NCBI RefSeq assembly: GCF_010179735.1
Contig: NZ_JAAEEH010000009.1
Span: forward strand, 1-64,000
Reading direction: 5' to 3'
Source: Anaerotalea alkaliphila
GTDB lineage: Bacteria; Bacillota; Clostridia; Lachnospirales; Vallitaleaceae
DNA length: 64,000 bases
In this document: positions 51,234-60,267 of the stretch, piece by piece
How positions within the stretch are numbered: the stretch's first letter is position 1
Layout of the letters: each line of letters begins with the position of its first letter
Made by a program: the position numbers and the translations under genes
The notes under the pieces: generated by a model
Databases searched by the model: none
Seen by the model: the letters and a program-made list of their open reading frames with translations, nothing else
What the model was told of the DNA's origin: nothing

Positions 51234-52754
51234 CTAGTTTCCTCCATTCATTTTTTTGATGTATTCGGTGGGTGTCATGCCGGTATTCCTTTTGAACACC
51301 TGGCTAAAGTATTGGGGGTTGTTGCCGCAGCCGACCGCTTCCGCCACGATGTATATCTTTTCAATCCCGCAATCAAGCAAGAGCTCCTTTGCCTTCCGGA
51401 TCCGCGTGTTGGTCAAAAAGGCGGAAAATTTGTCGCCGGTTTCCTTGATGAATTGCTTGCTTACGTAATCCACATTCATGAAAAGGTGGTTTTCGGCGAT
51501 CCATTTCAGGGAAAGGCTTGGGTTGGAAAGGTTTTCCTCCACATAGGAGATGATTTTCTCGATGAAATCCTTGTACTTGTGCTCCAAGCCGTCAGAAGCG
51601 CCGAAGATTTCCTTCTGGTGAAGGTTGAACAGGTGAAGGACATCCCCAGCCTCAGTGCTATCGTTGAGCTCCAGAAGGATTTCGGAGGTCAGCACAGGTG
51701 TCAGTTGGCGGTGCGGGTTTTTAAGAAGCAGGTTGGACACAAGGGTTTTCAAGAAGCTGACATCGTTGACGGAAAGGAGCTGCTCGTCCAGTTCGTTGAT
51801 CAGCTGCTGGCGGAGGTCGCCGGATGCTTCGTGGATCTGACGTGACAAGGTCCCGATCCGGTCGATGAGGAAGCGGTAATTGTAGACCGGATTGATGCGC
51901 GTCCCCTGTATCAGATTGACCACTTCATACCGGCGCAACCGCCCCAAGGTTTCCTCCAGAAGAAGCTCCAGATTCTCGAAACCTTGCCGTACATATTTGA
52001 TCCCGTCACCGGCGGGGGATGCGGACGCATTGGAAAAGAAGCTGTCCATGTCGGCATAGGAAACGTCAAAGGATTCGAAGAAGAACAACAGCGTCTGCTG
52101 GACATAAATGGGGTATACAGGCAGTCCCGGCGAATGCTGTGCCATATAGGCATATATTTTTTCCAAAAAGCCCTCCAGGTTTTCCGTATCGAGAAAATGG
52201 AAGTAGGCTACCTGGTAGCCGGTGTGGCGGAAATCCAGATACATGCCGTACTGGCGCAGGAGGGAAGGAAGGTCGGCTTCATTGGAAAGCCCTTCGATCA
52301 GGATGTTCCTAATGATCGTCTTCCGCATGTTGACCATCAGCAGCTGCCTTTCCTGCTGCAGGTCGTGGAGCGCCTTTCTCCGGTAACAGTCCTCCTTGAC
52401 GGTGTTGATGACTTCCATAATCTGGTGTTCGTTGCACGGCTTCAGCAGATAATGCTTGACACCATATTTCATGGCTTCCTTCGCATATTCGAATTCACCG
52501 TATCCGGACAGGATGATGTACTCGATGCTGCGGTCCGTTTCGGAAAGCCGCTTGATCAGTTCCAGTCCTGACAGACCGGGCATTTTGATATCCGTCATGA
52601 CGATGTCAGGATACTCGTCGAGGATCGTGTCGTAGGCCTCGATGCCGTTCTTGCACAACCCCACGACATTGATCCCCAGGCCCTTCCAATCGATGATGTC
52701 GTTGATGGTTTCCCGGATGATCCGCTCGTCATCCACAATGACCAGTCTTAGCAT
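51234..52754 (-). CDS. AraC-type response regulator (YesN-like)
   Basis: The 506-residue protein has a receiver domain with D8-D9, phospho-acceptor D55 (IVMTDIKMP) and LLKP lysine, a long middle region, and a C-terminal AraC domain (LSLKWIAENHLFMNVDYVSKQF, then CGNNPQYFSQVFKRNTGMTPTEYIKK). It is cotranscribed after its kinase (27-base gap) and with GH105 and GH4. Its likely DNA sites are the CGGTTT repeats at 54634-54737, upstream of the importer operon. Confidence 0.92.
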   Translation of the reverse strand: MLRLVIVDDERIIRETINDIIDWKGLGINVVGLCKNGIEAYDTILDEYPDIVMTDIKMPGLSGLELIKRLSETDRSIEYIILSGYGEFEYAKEAMKYGVKHYLLKPCNEHQIMEVINTVKEDCYRRKALHDLQQERQLLMVNMRKTIIRNILIEGLSNEADLPSLLRQYGMYLDFRHTGYQVAYFHFLDTENLEGFLEKIYAYMAQHSPGLPVYPIYVQQTLLFFFESFDVSYADMDSFFSNASASPAGDGIKYVRQGFENLELLLEETLGRLRRYEVVNLIQGTRINPVYNYRFLIDRIGTLSRQIHEASGDLRQQLINELDEQLLSVNDVSFLKTLVSNLLLKNPHRQLTPVLTSEILLELNDSTEAGDVLHLFNLHQKEIFGASDGLEHKYKDFIEKIISYVEENLSNPSLSLKWIAENHLFMNVDYVSKQFIKETGDKFSAFLTNTRIRKAKELLLDCGIEKIYIVAEAVGCGNNPQYFSQVFKRNTGMTPTEYIKKMNGGN

Positions 52755-52781
52755 AGGTTGCCTCCCTGCAGATGGAAATGG

Positions 52782-54548
52782 TTAATGGTTGCGGTAGGGG
52801 ATGTGGATGCAGACGACCGCATGCCCCTCTTCGTTGTACAGTTTCAAGCCATAGGGTGCCCCGAAGGTGAGCCTGATCCGCTTGTGGATGTTGAGCAGTC
52901 CGATCCCCAAACCGCCAGGTTGTACGGACTTCCCCTCGAGCAGTTCCAGCAGGTCCGGGTCGATGGTGGAGCCGCTGTTCTTGACGAACAGGAACAGGTC
53001 ATCGTCCGCATGCAGAAGGGACAGCTCGATGGAACATCCGTCGAGGTTTTCCTCCAGTCCATAATGGATGGCATTTTCGACCAGTGGCTGGATCGTAAGC
53101 CTAGGCAGCAGAGCGTCGTGATAGGCGGAGGGGATGTCCTGATGGAAGACCAGGTGCTCCTCGAAACGGAGCTGCTGGATTGTGATGTAGTCGCCTATGA
53201 AATCCAGCTCCTGCTTCAAGGTGATCAGCCCCTCCTCCCTGCTGAGCGTGCTCCGCAGCATCCTTCCAAGGGATTCCACCATCTGGGAGATCTTTTCGGC
53301 GCCGATGGCCTTGGCCCGCCAATTGACGGATTCCAGTATGTTGTAGAGGAAATGCGGATTCAGCTGGGTTTCCAGTGCCTTGATCTGGGCCTCCTTGATC
53401 AGCAATTCCTTCAGGTAATTCTCGTTTAGAAGGTACCGGATCCTTGTCGCCATGTCGTCGAATTGCCTGTGGAGCAGGCCCAATTCGTCCGTCCTTTCGG
53501 AATAGTCATATCCCCCCACCGGCACGGCCTCGGTGTCGCTGCTGAATTTCCGCATTTTCAGAACCAGATTGTCGAAGTGGCGGACGAGCAGACGCGTGAG
53601 CAGCGAGGAGAGGGCCATGGCAAGGAGGATCCCCGCGCAGACGACACCCGCATAGACCATGTAGGAAACACGGATGGAATCATAGATGGAATCATAGGGG
53701 ACAAGGCTGATGTAGGTCCAGCCGTACTTCTCCAGGAGGCTTTGGACCGCGAAGTACTTGTGTCCGTCCAAGGTGACCACGTCGTAGGAGCCCGAAAGTG
53801 TTTTGGGGATGGAGGCCGCTTCCGGGGATGCCAGGGCATCGGAGCTGTAAATCAACGCCCCCTCTTCATTGAACAAGGCATACGTGGCCGAATCGTATTG
53901 CTGGCTGAAGCGGGTGGCCGAGCGGATCATTTGATCCGGATCGATGGTGATGGTAAGGATGCCGATGGTGGACAAGTCCAGATTCTGGATCCTCCGGATG
54001 GACCTGGTCAGAAACATGCCATGGTCCTGACCGTTTCCGGTGACCCATGCGATGGCCCCATCCGCAGCCAGCGCGCGCCCCAGGATGTCCATCCTGACCT
54101 CCTCGGGGCTTGCCAGGGAAAGCAGCCGGTTGGTGTCCACGGTGGAATAACCGGTGGCCAGACTGATATTGGTGATATGGTTCTTTTTGAACTCGGCGTA
54201 ATGGTTCAGCAGATTCGAGTAAAGCGACTGGTAGGCGGACCTCTGCACGATGCTGTCCCCGGAGATTGCGAGGATGGAGAGGTTGGATTGGATGGTGGGG
54301 TCGGCCAGCATGATGTTGGCCAGGACTGTCGCATTGTCCAGGGTGTTTTCTATATAATAGGAAGAGCCGGACAGGGCGGAGGCGGTAGACTCGTAAATCA
54401 GCTTGTTGTTGGACTGGATGACCAGCTTGATGCCGAAAATCAGCATGGTGCTCAACATGGAAACGTGTATGATCATGATGATCGCCATGATCTTCCTTTT
54501 CAAGGGAAGGTTGGCGACCCATTTGGCAATGCGCTTGGATGGAATCAT
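52782..54548 (-). CDS. Sensor histidine kinase (YesM-like)
   Basis: The 588-residue kinase has a membrane helix near residues 18-40, an extracellular Cache-like sensor to about residue 290, a second helix around 295-318, HAMP, the His_kinase block QLNPHFLYNILES (H399) and a HATPase domain (QPLVENAIHYGLEE, GGLGIGLLNIHKRI). It would sense rhamnogalacturonan fragments outside the cell and activate the regulator at 51234. CAGGAGGTC lies upstream. It is divergent from the importer operon. Confidence 0.92.
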   Translation of the reverse strand: MIPSKRIAKWVANLPLKRKIMAIIMIIHVSMLSTMLIFGIKLVIQSNNKLIYESTASALSGSSYYIENTLDNATVLANIMLADPTIQSNLSILAISGDSIVQRSAYQSLYSNLLNHYAEFKKNHITNISLATGYSTVDTNRLLSLASPEEVRMDILGRALAADGAIAWVTGNGQDHGMFLTRSIRRIQNLDLSTIGILTITIDPDQMIRSATRFSQQYDSATYALFNEEGALIYSSDALASPEAASIPKTLSGSYDVVTLDGHKYFAVQSLLEKYGWTYISLVPYDSIYDSIRVSYMVYAGVVCAGILLAMALSSLLTRLLVRHFDNLVLKMRKFSSDTEAVPVGGYDYSERTDELGLLHRQFDDMATRIRYLLNENYLKELLIKEAQIKALETQLNPHFLYNILESVNWRAKAIGAEKISQMVESLGRMLRSTLSREEGLITLKQELDFIGDYITIQQLRFEEHLVFHQDIPSAYHDALLPRLTIQPLVENAIHYGLEENLDGCSIELSLLHADDDLFLFVKNSGSTIDPDLLELLEGKSVQPGGLGIGLLNIHKRIRLTFGAPYGLKLYNEEGHAVVCIHIPYRNH

Positions 54549-54633
54549 AATGGCATGACCTCCTGAATGTAAGCCTGATTAACTACAGTATAATGAAATT
54601 TCAAGACAAATACACTGTTTTTATGACGACTCC

Positions 54634-54737
54634 CGGTTTTTCACACGGGGTTGTCGGTTTTTTGTACAGTGGAAGGCTCGCACAAGCGGTTTGGCATAGG
54701 GCACAGTCGGTTTATTGGAGCAGGCACCCGGTTTATT
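54634..54737 (+). promoter_or_regulatory. Array of five CGGTTT direct repeats, helical phase
   Basis: CGGTTT starts at 54634, 54655, 54687, 54708 and 54729, at steps of 21, 32, 21 and 21 bases (two or three DNA turns). The third and fourth share GCAC-N3-CGGTTT, and the last two extend to CGGTTTATT. The last copy ends three bases before the -35 box. AraC-family activators bind direct repeats spaced about 21 bases, so this is the probable site of the YesN-like regulator at 51234. Confidence 0.75.
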
Positions 54738-54740
54738 CTC

Positions 54741-54769
54741 TTCAAAACAAGGCAAAGACTGGCTATAAT
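54741..54769 (+). promoter_or_regulatory. Promoter of the rhamnogalacturonan importer operon
   Basis: TTCAAA (54741-54746) and TATAAT (54764-54769) are 17 bases apart: a consensus -10 with a weak -35, as expected for an activated promoter. The repeat array lies immediately upstream. Confidence 0.75.
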
Positions 54770-54841
54770 GAAACCATGTTAAGAGATAAAAAGGTGAAGG
54801 GAACAAATCAATCTGACGAATCGAAGGAGCGAACAGTTATT

Positions 54842-56173
54842 ATGAAAAAACTTGCGAAAATTTTGGTGATGATCCTTGTGATGGCCAGCCTGTCCGCATG
54901 CGGCAGCAAAACAGAAGACACGGGACAGAATGCGGCGCAAGGCGGCGGGGCGGAAGGCAACGGGGAGAAAGTGCAGCTGGTCGTAACTTGGTGGGGGAAC
55001 CAGGCTAGGAACGAAAGGACACAGGCGGCCCTGGACCTGTACGCGGAAGAAAACCCCAACGTGACATTCGACGGACAATTCTCCGAATGGGCGGACTACT
55101 GGAACAAGCTGGCCATCGCTTCTGCGGGAAGTTCGCTGCCGGATGTCATCCAGATGGACTACGCGTACCTGGGACAATATGTGCAGAACGACCTGCTGGT
55201 CGACCTGAAACCCTACATCGAAAGCGGCTTGTTGGACCTGTCGAACGTGTCGGAAGAAATCGTTGAGGTGGGAACCATCGACGGAGGCGTCTACGGCATA
55301 TCGATCGGCGTCAACGCGCCGGCGCTCATGTACAACAAGACGCTGCTGGACGAAGCCGGCATCGAAGTCAAGGACAACATGACGATTGACGAGTTCATCG
55401 CACTGAGCAAAGAGGTTTATGGTAAGACGGGCTACAAAACGAACATCGCCTACCAGAAAGGCAACAACTTCAGCGAATACCTGCTGCGCGGCAACGGCGT
55501 GAACTTCTTCGAAGGCGAACAACTGGGTTCCACGGACCCGGCAGACTACAAAGCCTACTTCGACCTTTATGAAATGGGAATCAAAGAAGGCTGGTATGTG
55601 TCTCCCACGATCTTCACCGAGCGGAATGCAGGCTCCGTCGAGCAGGATCCCCTGGTGTACGGATCTTCTCCGGATTCCCGTTCCTGGTGCGGATTCTTCT
55701 TCTCCAACCAGTTGACTGCCATGCAGACCGCAGCGGATGCCGATGGCATTGAAATCGGAATCACCTCCTGGCCCGCCAAAGACGTGAAAGCGGCCAACTA
55801 CGTGAAGCCCAGCATGTTCCTGTCCGTAGGCGTCAACAGCAAGAACCCTGAAGAGGCCGTCAAAGTGATCGATTATTGGACGAATTCCGTAGACGCCAAC
55901 AACATCCTTTTGGGAGAGCGCGGAGTGCCGATCTCAACGGAAGTGGCAGAAGCCATCCTGCCACAGCTCAGCAAGACCCAGCAAGACGTCACCAAGTACA
56001 TCAACGAAGTGGTGATGCCGAACTCATCCCAGATCAATCCCCCTGCGCCAAGCAAATCGGCTGAAGTCTATCAGTTGCTGAGCCAATTGGAGGAGCAGGT
56101 TTGCTATGGAAAAATGACGGCGGAAGAAGCTGCCAACCAGTTTGTTGAAAAGGCAAACGTCCTGCTGCAGTAG
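54842..56173 (+). CDS. Oligosaccharide-binding lipoprotein (CUT1, family 1)
   Basis: The 443-residue protein has a lipoprotein signal (MKKLAKILVMILVMASLSACGSK, lipobox LSAC) and an SBP_bac_1 fold with LVVTWWGNQARNERTQAALD and LPDVIQMDYAYLGQY. By context it binds rhamnogalacturonan oligosaccharides, like Bacillus LplA. The ATG at 54842 follows GAAGGAG by 12 bases. The first gene of an operon with two permeases, GH28 and a TIM-barrel isomerase. Confidence 0.88.
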   Translation: MKKLAKILVMILVMASLSACGSKTEDTGQNAAQGGGAEGNGEKVQLVVTWWGNQARNERTQAALDLYAEENPNVTFDGQFSEWADYWNKLAIASAGSSLPDVIQMDYAYLGQYVQNDLLVDLKPYIESGLLDLSNVSEEIVEVGTIDGGVYGISIGVNAPALMYNKTLLDEAGIEVKDNMTIDEFIALSKEVYGKTGYKTNIAYQKGNNFSEYLLRGNGVNFFEGEQLGSTDPADYKAYFDLYEMGIKEGWYVSPTIFTERNAGSVEQDPLVYGSSPDSRSWCGFFFSNQLTAMQTAADADGIEIGITSWPAKDVKAANYVKPSMFLSVGVNSKNPEEAVKVIDYWTNSVDANNILLGERGVPISTEVAEAILPQLSKTQQDVTKYINEVVMPNSSQINPPAPSKSAEVYQLLSQLEEQVCYGKMTAEEAANQFVEKANVLLQ

Positions 56174-56196
56174 GGGAAGGAAAGGAAGACAATGTA

Positions 56197-57105
56197 ATGG
56201 GAAATACAATTGCTGCGATTAGGAAAAAATTGTATCAGGATAACATAGCCGGCGTGGTCTGTTCGCTTCCGTTCATCATAGGATTCTTACTGTTCATGAT
56301 TGTTCCAATGCTTGTTTCCTTATATTATTCTTTTTGCGACTACAACATTTTGGCTCCGCCCGTTTGGGTCGGCATCAAGAATTATGTGAAAATCTTCACC
56401 GGGGACCCCACATTCTACAAGACGGTTTTGGTGACGTTCTACTTCGCCTTCGCATCCGTGCCGCTGCGGCTGATCTTCGCATTGATTGTGGCCTTGCTGC
56501 TGGTGAAGTCCACCAAACTGACACCCATGTATCGCGCGGTCTACTACCTGCCTTCAATCATCGGAGGCTCGGTAGCCGTAGCAATCCTCTGGAAAAGGAT
56601 GTTCGCCACAGACGGCGTCCTGAACAACGTGCTGGGACTGTTCGGGTTGAACAGGGACTTCTCCTGGCTGGGTGACACGCGGACGGCGATTTGGGTTCTG
56701 ATCATTCTGGCGGTTTGGCAATTCGGGTCTTCAATGCTGATTTTCCTGGCATCCCTGAAGCAGATCCCTGCATCCCTGTATGAGGCGGCAGATGTGGACG
56801 GCGCTAGCAAATGGTCGCAGTTCTGGAACATTACACTGCCGCTTCTGACACCAACAATCTTCTTCAACCTGGTCATGCAGACCATCAACGGATTCCTGGC
56901 GTTCACCCAATGCTACATCATCACACAAGGGAAACCGATGGATTCCACATTGTTCTATACGGTTTACATGTACCAGCAGTCGTTCGAGTTCTACAACACG
57001 GGGTACGCCGCAGCGCTGGCGTGGGTGATGCTGCTCATCATCGGCCTGATCACATGGTTCCTCTTTGCAACTAAACGGTTCTGGGTATACGACGGGGGGC
57101 TGTAG
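56197..57105 (+). CDS. Sugar ABC transporter permease (LplB/MalF type)
   Basis: The 302-residue protein has six membrane segments and the EAA loop (LYEAADVDGASKWSQFWNITLPLL). It follows the binding protein by 23 bases with GGAAGGAAAGGAAG upstream, and precedes the second permease by three bases. No ATPase is encoded nearby. Confidence 0.92.
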   Translation: MGNTIAAIRKKLYQDNIAGVVCSLPFIIGFLLFMIVPMLVSLYYSFCDYNILAPPVWVGIKNYVKIFTGDPTFYKTVLVTFYFAFASVPLRLIFALIVALLLVKSTKLTPMYRAVYYLPSIIGGSVAVAILWKRMFATDGVLNNVLGLFGLNRDFSWLGDTRTAIWVLIILAVWQFGSSMLIFLASLKQIPASLYEAADVDGASKWSQFWNITLPLLTPTIFFNLVMQTINGFLAFTQCYIITQGKPMDSTLFYTVYMYQQSFEFYNTGYAAALAWVMLLIIGLITWFLFATKRFWVYDGGL

Positions 57106-57108
57106 ACA

Positions 57109-57957
57109 ATGAAAAAGAAAAACCAATCACTAAAGCAAGTCATCTATCTGGTTGTCGTTTCAGGTCTTGGCATCCTGATGATCTATCCCCTGTTGTGGAT
57201 GGTCATGAGTTCATTCAAGGAAAGCAATACGATCTTCACCACAGCGGGACAATTGATCCCTTCCAAGTTCATCTTTGACAACTACGTCAACGGCTGGAAA
57301 GGGTTCGCCAAGGTGGGGTTCGACACGTTCTTCAAGAATTCCCTTTTCATCTCCGTAACCGCGACGGTAGGAACGGTCCTTTCGTCCTCCCTGGTGGCCT
57401 ACGGGTTCGCCCGGGGCAGGTTTTGGGGCCGGAAAGCCCTCCTGGTCGCGATGCTGCTTTCCATGATGCTTCCTGCGCAGGTGCTGATGATCCCTCAGTA
57501 CCTGTGGTACCAGAAGTTGGGATGGGTCGGCACATACTATCCGCTCATTGCCCCCTATTTCTTTGCAATCCAGGGATTCTTTGTCTATCTGATGATGAAC
57601 TTCATTGAAGGGATTCCGAATGAGCTGTACGAGGCAGCCAGGATAGACGGCTGCAGCTTCTACGGAATCTATGCCCGGATCATCCTGCCGCTAATCACAC
57701 CGGCGCTGATTACAGGGGGGATATTCTCCTTCATCTGGAGATGGGACGATTTCCTTTCCGCACTCCTGTATGTGAACGATTCATCCAAATATCCGGTCAG
57801 TCTGGCGTTGAAGCTGTTCAGCGATCCAGGTTCGTCCTCCGACTACGGCGCCATGTTTGCAATGGCGACCCTGTCGATCCTGCCGATCATGCTGATCTTC
57901 ATCTTCCTGCAGAAGTATCTGGTGGAAGGGATCAGCACCTCGGGTCTGAAAGGGTAG
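57109..57957 (+). CDS. Sugar ABC transporter permease (LplC/MalG type)
   Basis: The 282-residue protein has six membrane segments, the EAA loop (LYEAARIDGCSFYGIYARIILPL) and the class tail KYLVEGISTSGLKG. With 54842 and 56197 it makes a CUT1 importer that must borrow an ATPase. GH28 follows ten bases later. Confidence 0.92.
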   Translation: MKKKNQSLKQVIYLVVVSGLGILMIYPLLWMVMSSFKESNTIFTTAGQLIPSKFIFDNYVNGWKGFAKVGFDTFFKNSLFISVTATVGTVLSSSLVAYGFARGRFWGRKALLVAMLLSMMLPAQVLMIPQYLWYQKLGWVGTYYPLIAPYFFAIQGFFVYLMMNFIEGIPNELYEAARIDGCSFYGIYARIILPLITPALITGGIFSFIWRWDDFLSALLYVNDSSKYPVSLALKLFSDPGSSSDYGAMFAMATLSILPIMLIFIFLQKYLVEGISTSGLKG

Positions 57958-57967
57958 GGAGAAAAAC

Positions 57968-59290
57968 ATGATCTATTCCGTACTGGACACAGGCGCTGTG
58001 GGAGACGGGCAAACAAACGACGCTCCTGCAATCCAAAAGGCAATCGATGCCTGCCATGAGGCAGGTGGAGGACGGGTCCTCCTGGAGAGCGGCAGAACCT
58101 ACTATGCAAGCTCCATCGAACTGAAAGGGAATGTGGACCTGCACATCGGAAAAGGGGCCGTCCTGAAGGCCCACAGCGACATCGGCACCTACATCCGGCC
58201 CAACGGGGAAGGGGTTGCCGACAAGGAGAAAAGGGTGGGGAATCCGGTAACGGGAAAACCGTCCTATGCATTCATCTACGCGAAGGATGCCCACAACATT
58301 ACGATTTCCGGGGAAGGTGCCATCGATGGGAACGCATATGCCTTTGTGAAACGGGTCAGCCCCTACTATGTGACAGGGGACTTCTATCCCCGCCCCACCC
58401 TGGTCTACACCGAACACTGCAACCACTCCACCTTCACGGGCGTCACCATGCGCAACGCGCCCTTTTGGACGCTGCACCCCGCCGGATCGGATGATGTGGC
58501 GATCCATGGCCTGCGCATCCTGAACGACCTGGATGTGGCCAACAGCGATGGAATCGATCCGGACCACTGCACCAACGTGCGGATCTCCGGCTGCCACATC
58601 ACCTGTGCGGACGACTGCATCTGCCTGAAGACGACTGTGGGCAACAGGGAATACGGCCCCACAAGGAACGTAGTCATCACGAACTGCACTCTGGTTTCGA
58701 CCAGTGCGGCGATCAAAATCGGCACGGAAGGGGTGGACGATTTCGAGAATGTCCTGGTGGACAACTGCATCATCACCGGCAGCAACCGGGGCATCTCCAT
58801 CCAAGTCAGGGACGGGGGCAACGTGCGCAACGTGAGCTTTTCCAACATCATCATCGAGACAAGAAGGTTTTCCGGGGATTGGTGGGGATGCGCCGAACCG
58901 ATCGTGATAACCGCCCATGACAGGGACGCCCAAACGAAAAGCGGCAGCGTCAGCCGCGTCCGATTCCAGAACATCACCTGCGATGGTGAAAACGGCATCT
59001 TCATCTCGGGAAACGAAAACACGCCGATCAAAGACCTGGCGTTCGAAAAAATCCGCGTCACACTCAGAAGCAAAAGCAAATGGCCGAAAGGGTTCTACGA
59101 CCTGCGTCCCATTCCGGACGGGAACGGGATTTTGGAACAAAAGAGCTCCCCAATCTTCCTGCGCCATGTGGACGGCGTGGAGATGAAAGACGTCAGGACT
59201 TCCATCAGCGAGGATGACCGGTCCCTGTTTTCCGAGGAAGGCAGCTGCGAACATTGCGAAAACGTGTCGGGAAAGGTCTGGCGGGGCTGA
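57968..59290 (+). CDS. Glycoside hydrolase family 28 (polygalacturonase-like)
   Basis: The 440-residue protein is a right-handed beta-helix of the GH28 family, with catalytic region N192-S-D194-G-I-D197 and D215-D216 in CADDCICL. The GHG histidine block usual in polygalacturonases is replaced by SAAIKIGTE (246-254), as in some exo-acting or rhamnogalacturonan-specific members. There is no signal peptide, so it works on imported fragments. AGGGAG precedes the ATG. It would release galacturonic acid from pectin oligosaccharides; linkage is uncertain. Confidence 0.88.
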   Translation: MIYSVLDTGAVGDGQTNDAPAIQKAIDACHEAGGGRVLLESGRTYYASSIELKGNVDLHIGKGAVLKAHSDIGTYIRPNGEGVADKEKRVGNPVTGKPSYAFIYAKDAHNITISGEGAIDGNAYAFVKRVSPYYVTGDFYPRPTLVYTEHCNHSTFTGVTMRNAPFWTLHPAGSDDVAIHGLRILNDLDVANSDGIDPDHCTNVRISGCHITCADDCICLKTTVGNREYGPTRNVVITNCTLVSTSAAIKIGTEGVDDFENVLVDNCIITGSNRGISIQVRDGGNVRNVSFSNIIIETRRFSGDWWGCAEPIVITAHDRDAQTKSGSVSRVRFQNITCDGENGIFISGNENTPIKDLAFEKIRVTLRSKSKWPKGFYDLRPIPDGNGILEQKSSPIFLRHVDGVEMKDVRTSISEDDRSLFSEEGSCEHCENVSGKVWRG

Positions 59291-59302
59291 AAAGGAGAAA
59301 GC

Positions 59303-60133
59303 ATGGTAGGAACCAGAGGACATGACGTAGGAACCATGGAACCGCAGGAACTGGCGGAAAAAATGAAGGAATTCGGTGCCGAAGCGGTACAGCTGGTCGC
59401 ATACAAGGCGATCCGAGGGGTTTCGTCCAAACCAGGGGCGATGGACGCCGAAACTGCAGCCGGAATACGAAAGGCATTCGAGGAACAGGGCATCCGGGTA
59501 TCCATTGTGGGTAGCTACTTCAACCTGCTGGAACGGCCCGAAGAACTGGAATCCGATGTCCAACGTTTCAAGGAATATTTGAAGTTCGCCAAAGATCTAG
59601 GCGGCTCTTTGGTCGGCACGGAAACGGGCTCCTATGATGCGGAATGGAAGTTCCATCCGGAAAACCATACGGAGGCGGCGTTTGAAAAGGCCGCAGCCGT
59701 CATCGGGGAGCTGGTGCGGACGGGGGAAGCGGTGGGGGTCCAGGTAGGCATCGAAGGCGCCTATGACCATGTCGTCTACAGCCCCGAAAAAATGGCGGAG
59801 CTGATCGAACGCATACCTTCCGACAATCTAAGGGTGGTGTTCGACCCGGTCAGTTTCCTTCACAAGGCGAATTACAGGGAAGCCGACCGGATGATCGACG
59901 AAGCCTTCCGTCTTTTCGGCGACCGCATCGCGCTCGTTCACGCCAAGGATTTTGTGCTGGAGGGGGATGGGATCAAGCGGGTCCCCATAGGACAAGGCTT
60001 GATGGATTATGACAGGCTCTGCGGCAAAATCAAAGGGCTTGGACGGGAAGTGGACATCATCGTCGAGGAATTGACAGGGGACGAGCTGAGGGAGAGTTTA
60101 TTCTTTTTGAAAAAGAGAATGTCGGATATATAG
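59303..60133 (+). CDS. Sugar phosphate isomerase/epimerase (TIM barrel)
   Basis: The 276-residue protein is an AP_endonuc_2-type barrel with GTETGSYD, VGIEGAYDHVVYSPEKM, VVFDPVSFLH, ALVHAKDFVL and VEELTGDEL near metal-site positions. AAAAGGAG precedes the ATG, 12 bases after GH28. As the last operon gene it likely isomerises a uronic acid or deoxy-sugar product of the pathway. It is only distantly related to the gene at 253. Confidence 0.8.
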   Translation: MVGTRGHDVGTMEPQELAEKMKEFGAEAVQLVAYKAIRGVSSKPGAMDAETAAGIRKAFEEQGIRVSIVGSYFNLLERPEELESDVQRFKEYLKFAKDLGGSLVGTETGSYDAEWKFHPENHTEAAFEKAAAVIGELVRTGEAVGVQVGIEGAYDHVVYSPEKMAELIERIPSDNLRVVFDPVSFLHKANYREADRMIDEAFRLFGDRIALVHAKDFVLEGDGIKRVPIGQGLMDYDRLCGKIKGLGREVDIIVEELTGDELRESLFFLKKRMSDI

Positions 60134-60140
60134 GCCCTTC

Positions 60141-60154
60141 CTGGAATCCGACAA
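60141..60154 (+). repeat. 14-bp direct repeat, left copy
   Basis: CTGGAATCCGACAA at 60141-60154 recurs exactly at 61201-61214. The two copies bracket the NERD gene, and each runs directly into a palindrome. Confidence 0.75.
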
Positions 60155-60156
60155 GC

Positions 60157-60212
60157 CGATAGAAGGGCTCCGGTCCGCAAACAACTGTTTGCGGACCGGA
60201 GCCCTTCTATCG
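60157..60212. repeat. 56-bp perfect inverted repeat
   Basis: Two perfect 27-base arms around AC. It lacks a T-run, so it is either a terminator for the pectin operon or a dispersed palindrome. It follows the left 14-bp direct repeat by two bases. Confidence 0.85.
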
Positions 60213-60226
60213 TACAATTCATTACT

Positions 60227-60267
60227 GCGCTTGGGGATAGTCCCACGGTACGCACAATAGTTATTGT
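60227..60267. repeat. Degenerate copy of the palindromic family
   Basis: TGCGCTTGGGGATAGTCCC (60235 onwards to about 60245) followed by CGCA looks like a decayed copy of the family at 39342. It continues into ACAATAGTTATTGT (60254-60267), an inverted repeat that overlaps the 3' end of the NERD gene. Confidence 0.5.

Noticed and set aside
54634-54737. Regular short repeats as a possible CRISPR array
   Set aside because: The repeated unit is only 6-9 bases, steps are 21 or 32 bases, and no cas genes are near. Helical phasing before a promoter fits regulator sites better.
56192-56197. ATG-TAA minimal start-stop just before the permease gene at 56197
   Set aside because: It lies in the leader between RBS and start and is likely chance. 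There is no further sign of a minimal-ORF regulatory device.
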